Source: an uncultured Lachnospiraceae bacterium
GTDB lineage: Bacteria > Bacillota > Clostridia > Lachnospirales > Lachnospiraceae
Assembly (NCBI GenBank): GCA_946533525.1
Contig: CAMNBW010000047.1
Span: forward strand, 1-8,890
DNA: 8,890 nt
Reading direction: 5' to 3'
Shown here: positions 1 to 6,525 of the stretch, one piece after another
Layout: every line of letters starts with the position of its first letter
How positions within the stretch are numbered: position 1 is the first letter of the stretch
Position numbers and translations under genes: made by a program
Notes under the pieces: generated by a model
Told to the model about the DNA's origin: nothing
The model's input: only the letters and a program-made list of their open reading frames with translations
Databases searched by the model: none

Positions 1-432
1 AGCCTTTCCCACTGCCTCCGGGGTAACGCTTCCCCGGATCATATAGGGTTCTATTTCCTCAAGCTTCAGGTTGTCATACTTAAGATCCCTTAAAAAAGCC
101 GCATTATAGGCGCTTCGATGTGCCCCTTCAGCTATAAGGATGCGCCCTCCCTTAGGGACAGAAGCCGATATGGCCGAAAGCACTCCCACGGTGGAGCCGT
201 TGACCAGTATATATGCCCGCTTCGCTCCGTAGACCCTGGCGGCATGGGTTTTAAGGTCTTCGAGTATACCCTCATCCGAGTACAGGTCTCCAAAGCCCTC
301 TATTTCCGTAATGTCTAATGCAAAGGCCTCTTTAAAATGCGGATATTCGGGATTCCTCTTGTGCCCCGGCATATGAAAGGGATAGTAATCCGAATCGCTC
401 AGCTTATGGAGCTTATCCAACAGACCGTCCAC
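1..432 (-). CDS. Orn/Lys/Arg decarboxylase-family PLP enzyme, N-terminal part (cut by window edge)
   Basis: This is the 5' part (144 codons) of a fold-type I PLP enzyme of the Orn/Lys/Arg decarboxylase family; the rest lies beyond the left edge. Translated from the minus strand, it shows the family's N-terminal signature PFHMPGHKR (residues 18-26), then DITEIEGFGDLYSDEGILE (40-58) and LVNGSTVGVLSAI (76-88), the region that holds the PLP phosphate. A GAHRSAYN segment (103-110) sits where relatives have a xHKS motif. The catalytic lysine would lie outside the window. The start is a GTG at 430-432 with a strong GGGAGGT 9 nt upstream; the only nearby ATG lies inside the conserved PFHMPGHKR motif, so the start must be further upstream. 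Only 2 nt separate it from the transpeptidase stop, which suggests coupled translation. Firmicute members include arginine and lysine decarboxylases, often beside nucleotide-kinase and holB genes. Substrate cannot be read from this fragment. Confidence 0.9.
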   Translation of the reverse strand, partial: MDGLLDKLHKLSDSDYYPFHMPGHKRNPEYPHFKEAFALDITEIEGFGDLYSDEGILEDLKTHAARVYGAKRAYILVNGSTVGVLSAISASVPKGGRILIAEGAHRSAYNAAFLRDLKYDNLKLEEIEPYMIRGSVTPEAVGKA

Positions 433-434
433 GC

Positions 435-2033
435 CTATTGACCTCCCTGTTCACCCTGGGCCTCTGCAGCCTGCCCGGACTGATTGCTCTGATCCTGCCC
501 CTGTTCGGTCCCCTGTTCCTGCTGGGCCGCCGCATTCAGGGCGATCTGCGTCAGGAGCTCCTGCAGCTTAAGCTCTTCCTCGGAAGGGAGTTCTTCTTCC
601 TTCTCCTTCACCACATCTTCCTTTTTCTTTCCGCCGTAAACTATTACCGGCTCTCCCTTGACCACATTCTCGAATATTATCTTCGCCTTATCCAAAGGAA
701 GATTGACGCATCCGTGTGAGCCGCTGTTAATATAAATATCTCCGCCGAATTCCTTTCTCCAGGTGGCATCATGCAGTCCTATATTGCCGTTAAAGGGCAT
801 CCAGTAATTCACAGGGGAGGTGTAATTTTCCCCCACAAGCTTTGCGTCCCGTTCCTTGTATGTTATCCCGTAGGTACCCTCGGGGGTGCTGCTGCCGTTT
901 GAAGCCTTGCCGGATACGCAGTCTGTCTCGGTTACCAGATTTCCGTCCTTGTAAACATATACATGCTGGTTGTCCAGATCGACCTCAACATAGCTGTCGC
1001 CGATGTCGCTGTCCCCATGTACCATGGCTCTTCCGAAGTAGACCGGCTCCATATCCCCAACAAAGGAATTCTCTATCGCCTTAGTCACTTCTTCTACGGT
1101 AGAGGGTCTGTCGGTCCACCAGCCGTAATCGCCGCCGCTGACAGTGATCTTTTTTCCCGGGGTAGTGGTAAATTCCCTGGTCATTCCGAAGGTGTCATGG
1201 CGCTTCGCAAGCCCCGCAACGTAATCCTTCACATAGGAGGGATCGAAGGTCACCGTAGTACCCTCGAGCGTTATCCAGTCTTTAATTATATTGCCGTCCA
1301 GCACCTCGGAATTATCCCCGAAGTCGAAACGTATCTTTGTTCCGCAGTATTTATTGAGATTATTTACAGTCTCATTAAGGGTGGGGTCGTCAGAAGTTAT
1401 CGCCGCTCTGGTGTAACATTCCTCCCTGTCTATGGAGACCTTTTCCTCCAGCGCGCTGACCGCTCCCTCTACGACCTTATAGATCTCTTCCTTTACCGGT
1501 TCGGTTCCGGGCTCATCAGGAATAACGGCGTATGCTCCGTCCACCAGATCGTAATACGCATCCTTTGGCTTACGGATATTCGAGGACTTGAAAAAATCCG
1601 AGGCGTCTATCATCTCGTGAAGCTCGCTGTCGGAAAAATCGGCCAGAGACTGGGCCGTAAGCTCCGTTGTCTTTTTAAGGGCTGTGAACCACAAAAAGGC
1701 ATTCTGCCCCTTTATAAGCTCCCCGATCTGTCCCTCAAAATCCGGTCTGAAGGAAATATCGGAGGCCTTTATATCCAGGGTCACCTCATCCCTTCCGGTC
1801 ACCTTAAGGGAATAATGATTTGCCTTCGCCTCAAATAGCTCTTCTGCGTACTTCTCATCCTTCATCGAAACGTCTTCCCCGTTTAAAACAGTGCCCGGAT
1901 AAAAATGGGACATAAAGAAAACCGAGATACCGATGTACGCCAGAATGAGCACTCCCGCAAAAATTCCCAGAAAGAGCCTCAGCATCCTCATTCTTTTCTT
2001 GTGTCTTTTACTTCTCTTTGAGCCTTCTCTCAT
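435..2033 (-). CDS. Membrane-anchored L,D-transpeptidase (YkuD domain)
   Basis: Peptidoglycan L,D-transpeptidase, 532 residues, expected to form 3-3 cross-links or attach molecules to stem peptides outside the membrane. The N-terminus is strongly basic (residues 1-19), then one hydrophobic segment (about 20-41) anchors it with the rest outside. Residues about 45-330 match the helical PG_binding_4-type region that precedes YkuD in many Clostridia enzymes. The YkuD domain spans about 348-468 and carries H421 and the catalytic motif SHGCVN (439-444), with C442 as nucleophile, so it looks active. After it come a Lys/Glu linker (469-490), a short amphipathic helix and a Gln/Gly-rich tail (504-532). 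The ATG overlaps the end of the GT-C gene by 26 nt and has no clear Shine-Dalgarno. A start at Met15 or Met17, just past the upstream stop, is a real alternative and would shorten the basic patch. Family call is firm; cross-link type is inferred. Confidence 0.95.
   Translation of the reverse strand: MREGSKRSKRHKKRMRMLRLFLGIFAGVLILAYIGISVFFMSHFYPGTVLNGEDVSMKDEKYAEELFEAKANHYSLKVTGRDEVTLDIKASDISFRPDFEGQIGELIKGQNAFLWFTALKKTTELTAQSLADFSDSELHEMIDASDFFKSSNIRKPKDAYYDLVDGAYAVIPDEPGTEPVKEEIYKVVEGAVSALEEKVSIDREECYTRAAITSDDPTLNETVNNLNKYCGTKIRFDFGDNSEVLDGNIIKDWITLEGTTVTFDPSYVKDYVAGLAKRHDTFGMTREFTTTPGKKITVSGGDYGWWTDRPSTVEEVTKAIENSFVGDMEPVYFGRAMVHGDSDIGDSYVEVDLDNQHVYVYKDGNLVTETDCVSGKASNGSSTPEGTYGITYKERDAKLVGENYTSPVNYWMPFNGNIGLHDATWRKEFGGDIYINSGSHGCVNLPLDKAKIIFENVVKGEPVIVYGGKKKEDVVKEKEEELPSEEELKLQELLTQIALNAAAQQEQGTEQGQDQSNQSGQAAEAQGEQGGQ
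441..448 (-). promoter_or_regulatory. Strong Shine-Dalgarno for the GTG-started decarboxylase
   Basis: The minus strand reads AGGGAGGT here, a near-perfect anti-16S match ending 8-9 nt before the GTG at 432. It lies inside the last codons of the L,D-transpeptidase gene. It decides the non-ATG start of the decarboxylase and implies that ribosomes finishing the upstream gene can reload at once. Confidence 0.8.
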
Positions 2034-3630
2034 AATTATCTATTAAATAATCGTACCTGCCTGTATTTATGTCTATGATCGCCCTGAGCCTGTCGGGATC
2101 GAATATCTTTCCTCTTGTTATCAGCAATATCACATCGTAATATTCATGCAGATCAGGGTCCTCTATCTCATTTTCCATATTCCAGATCGATTCTCTGTAA
2201 CCCTCCGGTACAGCCCTTCTTAAATGGCCGACCCTCCAATTGGGGTCATATATGGCCGGAAGCTTCGATAAAAAGGGATCTCCCAGACAGTAGGTGTCGT
2301 TGAGATACAGATCAGGATTGTAGTATACCAGTATTCCCGCCGCATTATCTATTATCCCCCCCGAAAGGCCGTTTTCCCTGAGGTCGTCGGGAGCCTCATT
2401 GTTCCACGTATCGCTTACGCAGAGCCTCCCATCCTTTATGAGGGAGACCACGTTATTATATAAGCCGGTGGTGGAATAGTAATACTCCCTCTCGTCGGAT
2501 ATGTGTGAAGAATACTTATGCCCCAGCAGATACTGTGAACCGATCACCTTCGAAAAGCCCAGGGTCATTACGAGACAGGCTATTACAGTGACATCAAATA
2601 TGCGCTTGTTGAGACGAAGCTTATTTATCTCACTGATCTCCTTATTCTCTATTATATAAAACATGCAAAGGGCGATAAAGAAGGGCACGGTAAAATGCCT
2701 TCCCATCATAAAATCCCCGCCGATCCTTATTATATATATAAGGTAAAGAAGGATCCCGAGGGACAAAACCGTATATTTCGATTTCTTAGCCATTATGCTC
2801 AGGATCACCGACACAACAGTTATGATAATGACACCGGTATCATTTAAGCCTGTATATAAGATATAAAGTATGCCCCTCTTTAAATATTCTATCTGGGAAA
2901 TGCCTGTACCGAGCTTAACATAGGCCGGATTGGGGAAGGGGAAGCCGAAGTATATTACGGCAAAGAGCTCCCATAAAACAAAGACGGACAGGCCTGCCGC
3001 CGCAGCAAGCATAGCTTTTGGAAAGGATATGCCGTCCCTCTTCATTATAAATATCCAGACCGCCACAGGGGCAAATATCAGCACCACATCCATTCTGGCC
3101 ATGGCTATTGCGGATATGATTAAAGCCATGGTAAAAAGCTGTTTAAAATTATATTTCTCCTGCGAGGACAGGGCCCATAAAAACAGGGCGCTTAGGAGAA
3201 ACAACAGGCTGTTCTCAAGGCCCGAGGTAGTATAGCTCATAAACGACGGACTGCCGAAAAGAGCCAGCATGACGAATAAGATCTGCTCCCTGGACCTGCA
3301 GAATTTAAATACAAGTATATAGAAGGCTGCCGAAGAAAACAGCGTACAAACAACCAGAGAGGTGAAAAACATCTCTCTGGTAAAAAAGTAAGCCAATGAA
3401 ATTAATAAGGTAAATAAGGGACCCGTGCTGGCTGTTGAACGCTCTCCGATGTTATACACGAAGCCGTGCCCTTCGGCGAGATTTCTCGCCATGACATAGC
3501 CATGGTACGCATCGTCAGACTGCCAGGCAAGCAGCAATACCGTCAGCGCAAAAAGTATGAGGGAGAATATCCTCCACCTGTCCACTTCGCCAAGGCCCGC
3601 TTTTTTGTCGTGTTTTCTTGCTTCAGCCAT
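2008..3630 (-). CDS. GT-C membrane glycosyltransferase, AftB-like
   Basis: Polytopic membrane protein of 540 residues with many hydrophobic segments from about residue 21 to 360 and a soluble C-terminal domain (about 370-540). It resembles the GT-C group that includes mycobacterial AftB, which moves arabinofuranose from decaprenyl phosphate to arabinan outside the membrane. Matching features are DDAY (39-42) in the first extracytoplasmic loop, with the expected catalytic Asp; ARNLAEGHGFVYNIGE (48-63); SGLEN (136-140); NPAYVKLG (234-241); GGDFMMGRHF (304-313); GDPFLSKLPA (450-459); and WRVGHLRRAVPEGY (465-478). Its likely donor is a polyprenyl-phosphate sugar, which the DPM1-like gene just upstream could supply; the two overlap by 8 nt (ATGGCTGA). 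An AAGGA lies only 2 nt before the ATG, so initiation probably depends on coupling. Fold and reaction class are well supported; arabinose specificity is not implied, and the sugar and acceptor are unknown. Confidence 0.88.
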   Translation of the reverse strand: MAEARKHDKKAGLGEVDRWRIFSLILFALTVLLLAWQSDDAYHGYVMARNLAEGHGFVYNIGERSTASTGPLFTLLISLAYFFTREMFFTSLVVCTLFSSAAFYILVFKFCRSREQILFVMLALFGSPSFMSYTTSGLENSLLFLLSALFLWALSSQEKYNFKQLFTMALIISAIAMARMDVVLIFAPVAVWIFIMKRDGISFPKAMLAAAAGLSVFVLWELFAVIYFGFPFPNPAYVKLGTGISQIEYLKRGILYILYTGLNDTGVIIITVVSVILSIMAKKSKYTVLSLGILLYLIYIIRIGGDFMMGRHFTVPFFIALCMFYIIENKEISEINKLRLNKRIFDVTVIACLVMTLGFSKVIGSQYLLGHKYSSHISDEREYYYSTTGLYNNVVSLIKDGRLCVSDTWNNEAPDDLRENGLSGGIIDNAAGILVYYNPDLYLNDTYCLGDPFLSKLPAIYDPNWRVGHLRRAVPEGYRESIWNMENEIEDPDLHEYYDVILLITRGKIFDPDRLRAIIDINTGRYDYLIDNYERRLKEK

Positions 3631-4390
3631 TATCCTTACGAAGTATCTGTTCCTCTGTCAAAAACCTGTTGTGCCAGGCCGTTTTAAAATATTTAAAGTT
3701 TGCAAAAAATCCGTTTTGAGAGACTCCCTCGGTTCTCGCTGTCCAGTGTCCCGGGATCTCTACGAATTTTGTCCCGAGCCTTAGGGGCTTAAGAGCCGTT
3801 TCAAGGAAGAAGGGATGCTTTAATTCTTCCCATTCTATAGCCTTCATGAGCTTGGTTGGAAATATACGGAAAGCATAGGTTAAGTCCGACAGTCTCGTCA
3901 GATAAAAAAGTCCTATACTCCTCTCAAAAATAAGGTTGCATACAAGCTTTACCTTACTGTACTTTTCAAAGCCTCCCCCTTCTCTCCAGCGGGAAGCCGT
4001 AATTATCCGGTCCGGGTATTTTTTTGCTGCGTTGATAAACCTGTGGACCACATTTGGATCGGTCTCGAGATCGCTGGACATCATTATCACATGACTTCCT
4101 GACGCCTTGTCTATCCCCTCGCGGATCGCTCCTCCGACAAAGGGCAGGGTCTGATCCCATATAAATACCGATATATCATTCTTATACTTCTCAACCAGCT
4201 CCTCTGCTGTCTTCCGGCACTCCCCGGAAGTCCTGTCGCAAAGCAGGAAGATTATCTCGGCAATATCTTTCCTGTGGCAGGTATTTACTATGGTATCCAC
4301 CGTCTGCACCAGCGAATAGGTTTCATCCATTGCCGGAAGCAGGATGGTCACATTTTCAAATTTTTCCGTTTTTAAATCCTTGATACCCAA
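3623..4390 (-). CDS. Family 2 glycosyltransferase (GT-A, DPM1-like), probable polyprenyl-phosphate glycosyltransferase
   Basis: Soluble GT-A enzyme of 255 residues with no membrane segment, like the short DPM1-type enzymes that move a sugar from a nucleotide donor to polyprenyl phosphate on the cytoplasmic face. Visible motifs are VTILLPAMDE (14-23), GGAIREGIDKASG (86-98), the metal-site region MMSSDLETDP (103-112), SRWREGGG (133-140), a SDLTYAFRIF acceptor-site stretch (168-177) and HPFFLETALKPLRLG (192-206). The usual MDADL is MSSDL here, so the first Asp of DxD is Ser (S105) while D107 remains. The start is a TTG at 4388-4390, 13 nt after a GGAGG inside the upstream gene; no ATG occurs before Met21, which is within the fold. 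It overlaps the epimerase gene by 19 nt and the GT-C gene by 8 nt. This context fits a lipid-linked sugar donor for GT-C. The sugar is unknown; direct transfer to a glycan is an alternative. Confidence 0.88.
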   Translation of the reverse strand: MGIKDLKTEKFENVTILLPAMDETYSLVQTVDTIVNTCHRKDIAEIIFLLCDRTSGECRKTAEELVEKYKNDISVFIWDQTLPFVGGAIREGIDKASGSHVIMMSSDLETDPNVVHRFINAAKKYPDRIITASRWREGGGFEKYSKVKLVCNLIFERSIGLFYLTRLSDLTYAFRIFPTKLMKAIEWEELKHPFFLETALKPLRLGTKFVEIPGHWTARTEGVSQNGFFANFKYFKTAWHNRFLTEEQILRKDNG

Positions 4391-5313
4391 TCTGCGAATA
4401 CATCCTCCAAAGTTTTATGCATTGAATATTCCCTGGTATATCCCAGAGCCTTTATCTTTGAGTTGTCACCGAGAAGAAGCGGCTCATCCGCCAGACGCAT
4501 GAGCGCCTTATCCGATATTACCTTAGCGTCTGTCCCGGAGATCTCTACCAGCATATCCAATATCTCCTGTATCTTATAGGCCTTATGGTTGCATATATTG
4601 TAGGGCTCCGCCGGATTGCCCTTGTCCAGAACAAGCCTCATGGCCCTAACCCCGTCCCGCACATCGATAAAATCCCTGGAGCTCGAAAGATTTCCCACAT
4701 GGATCTCCGGCTCGATGACTCCCTTTTTAATAAGGGCAAGCTGACGCGCAAAATTCTGTATGGCGGTAGCGGGAGGATGGCCCGTTCCGACATGGATAAA
4801 GAGCCTTGGCAGGTATATCTTCATATTATAATTTAAGGCGTACTGCAGCCCTAAATTTTCCACGCCGACTTTGCTTACCCCGTAAGGCGTATGGGGCTTC
4901 AGCAGCCTTTCCTCCACCAGGGGGCAGTCCTCCTCGGTAATATTTCCGTATTCTGCGGAGCTGCAGGCCAGAAGTATTTTTGCCTCAGGAACGACCTCAT
5001 GAGCTGCATAGAGGACATTCAAGGTTCCGATGTAATTTGTCTCATGGGTAAGAAATTCCAGATTCCACGAGTCTCCGTTAAAGGCCTGAGCCGCCATATG
5101 AACTATCACATCCGGCTTTATCTGTTTAAAGATCCTGACCATGGCGTCTCGTTCGAGTATGTCCGACCGAATGATGCTGGCGTCCTGAACCGCCGCCATT
5201 CTGCTTGTGGCGGAATTTCTCGCCACCCCGTAGACCTCGTAGCCATCGTCCTTAAAGCTTTTCATAAAATGGGAACCTATCATTCCCGTGCCGCCTAAAA
5301 CCAGCGCTTTCAT
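4372..5313 (-). CDS. NAD(P)-dependent sugar-nucleotide epimerase/dehydratase, GDP-4-keto-6-deoxymannose reductase-like
   Basis: Extended short-chain dehydrogenase of 313 residues that should act on a nucleotide sugar in the cytoplasm. The N-terminal Rossmann motif GGTGMIG (7-13) binds NAD(P); the active site shows CSSAEYGN (117-124) and YGVSK (Y144, K148), an intact S-Y-K triad. Several stretches match the GDP-mannose dehydratase/RMD branch: HVGTGHPPATAIQNFARQ (174-191), HVGNLSSSRDFIDVRDGVRA (205-224), YNICNHKAYKIQEILD (238-253) and ADEPLLLGDNSKIKALG (275-291), the last typical of GDP-4-keto-6-deoxymannose reductases that make GDP-rhamnose-type sugars. No 4,6-dehydratase partner is visible. 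The ATG has a good AGGAG 10 nt upstream that includes the flavoenzyme's stop codon. The NDP-sugar reductase/epimerase class is firm; the exact substrate and product are not. Confidence 0.9.
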   Translation of the reverse strand: MKALVLGGTGMIGSHFMKSFKDDGYEVYGVARNSATSRMAAVQDASIIRSDILERDAMVRIFKQIKPDVIVHMAAQAFNGDSWNLEFLTHETNYIGTLNVLYAAHEVVPEAKILLACSSAEYGNITEEDCPLVEERLLKPHTPYGVSKVGVENLGLQYALNYNMKIYLPRLFIHVGTGHPPATAIQNFARQLALIKKGVIEPEIHVGNLSSSRDFIDVRDGVRAMRLVLDKGNPAEPYNICNHKAYKIQEILDMLVEISGTDAKVISDKALMRLADEPLLLGDNSKIKALGYTREYSMHKTLEDVFADWVSRI

Positions 5314-5323
5314 AGTTTTGTCT

Positions 5324-5328
5324 CTCCT
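5324..5328 (-). promoter_or_regulatory. Shine-Dalgarno AGGAG overlapping the flavoenzyme stop
   Basis: The minus strand reads AATAGGAG: the TAG stop of the flavoenzyme (5327-5329) shares bases with the AGGAG that sits 10 nt before the epimerase ATG (5313). The arrangement favours termination-reinitiation and keeps the two proteins in step. Confidence 0.7.
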
Positions 5329-6523
5329 ATTTGTCGGTTATCTTATCTGCAAAATCGAGCGCCCTCTCCACTACCACATCCGAGTTGTAGTGCTGCCATT
5401 CGCCCCAGCGTCCGAGTCCGAAGCACCCTTTCGCCGCGGCAGCCTTTAGGAGCCTCTCCATGACCCGGGGCTTATTTACGGTATTTAAGGGATAGGCATA
5501 GGTGTTCCTGAAGCTTACGCTGCCCGCGTCTCCCTTATATCGGTCCGCGTTCGTCTCCGTCCAGTAGCCTGCGGAGCCTTCGCAGAAATTATGTCTTACC
5601 AGTATCCTGTGATAGTCCAGCCCGGGGTCGGGATAATATATCCAATGTGCCGTGGTATCCAGGTTTTCGGGATGATATTCGGTGATAATGGAGGTATACT
5701 TAACCTCCCTTCTTACGTCCCCGATTATCTCCTCCCCTATTCCGCTTATTTCCTCAATGCTCGTCCAGGGTATCGTGCAGATTATATTTTCTGCCTCATA
5801 TTTATCGTTTACGCATTTTTTGTCCAGATCCAGCTTATTGACCTTACAGCCGCAGATCAGCCGCTCTCCCAGCGAAGAGGCCATACGCTTCCAGACCTCG
5901 CCGTATCCGTACTTTTTAGGGTAGAGGAAGACCGCATGTGCCGGCTGCCTGCCGTATGCCTTCTGTTCGAGACAGCTTAGCAGGGTTTCGTCAAAGGAAA
6001 CGTCCGGCAGCTTTTCGAGCCAATAAGTTCCAAGCTGGTCCAGGTTCTCCCCGAACATTTTCGAGTTATAGGGGAGCATATAATTTTCCGCTATCCTTTT
6101 GCCCAGCTTCCAGTATATCCAGTCGGTAAACTTCTCGGGTTTGGCTTCTCCCAGATTACAGCCGGCTATGGCGATGGACTTTAAATATTTAACCTGCTCA
6201 TCGCGGCTTAACTGCCAGATATTTGCCTCTATAGGACTTCCTATATAAGTATTATGGATATAAATTTTGGAATCCCGTTCATACTCATTCCACTCGTCGG
6301 ACGGCAGGTAGCGGAATAGAAATTCATCCACCCTCTTTCTCTTTACATCCAGAAAATGCCCGCCTCCTGTATCAAAGGGAGCCCCGTCCACTTCTGCGCT
6401 CCTGCAAAGACCTCCGGCCTCTTCCTCTTCTTCAAGGATGAGGAAATCCTTTATTCCCTTGTTTAAAAGTGCGCAGCCCAGGGTAAGTCCCGTAGGTCCC
6501 GCACCCAAGATCAGATATTTCAT
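5327..6523 (-). CDS. FAD-dependent oxidoreductase, UDP-galactopyranose mutase/protoporphyrinogen oxidase-like
   Basis: Flavoprotein of 398 residues of the amine-oxidase/UGM/protoporphyrinogen-oxidase fold, cytoplasmic. The dinucleotide-binding motif GAGPTG (7-12) follows the first strand, then an acidic strand end (EEEEE, 31-35) with AGGLCRS (36-42). FDTGGGHF (50-57) and IGSPIEANIWQL (94-105) resemble the substrate-side region of UGM-like enzymes, YPKKYGYGEVWKRMA (201-215) is a common central motif, and GLGRWGEWQHYNSDV (369-383) is the C-terminal FAD-contact region. Relatives occur in many polysaccharide clusters, often with undefined reactions; the glycosyltransferase context suggests sugar-nucleotide ring or redox chemistry. 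I chose the ATG at 6523 because it directly precedes MKYLILGAG, 2 nt after the upstream stop; a frame extension to a TTG at 6568 lies inside the upstream gene and lacks a ribosome site. No strong Shine-Dalgarno precedes the ATG, so coupling is likely. Confidence 0.85.
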   Translation of the reverse strand: MKYLILGAGPTGLTLGCALLNKGIKDFLILEEEEEAGGLCRSAEVDGAPFDTGGGHFLDVKRKRVDEFLFRYLPSDEWNEYERDSKIYIHNTYIGSPIEANIWQLSRDEQVKYLKSIAIAGCNLGEAKPEKFTDWIYWKLGKRIAENYMLPYNSKMFGENLDQLGTYWLEKLPDVSFDETLLSCLEQKAYGRQPAHAVFLYPKKYGYGEVWKRMASSLGERLICGCKVNKLDLDKKCVNDKYEAENIICTIPWTSIEEISGIGEEIIGDVRREVKYTSIITEYHPENLDTTAHWIYYPDPGLDYHRILVRHNFCEGSAGYWTETNADRYKGDAGSVSFRNTYAYPLNTVNKPRVMERLLKAAAAKGCFGLGRWGEWQHYNSDVVVERALDFADKITDK

Positions 6524-6525
6524 AA

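Noticed and set aside
963..1838. Long plus-strand open frame (291 codons) opposite the transpeptidase
   Set aside because: It is antisense to a gene with clear catalytic motifs, has no recognisable domain or ribosome site, and its composition fits a shadow of the minus-strand codons.
4891..5298. Plus-strand open frame opposite the epimerase gene
   Set aside because: It is fully antisense to a well-supported Rossmann enzyme and shows no motif of its own.
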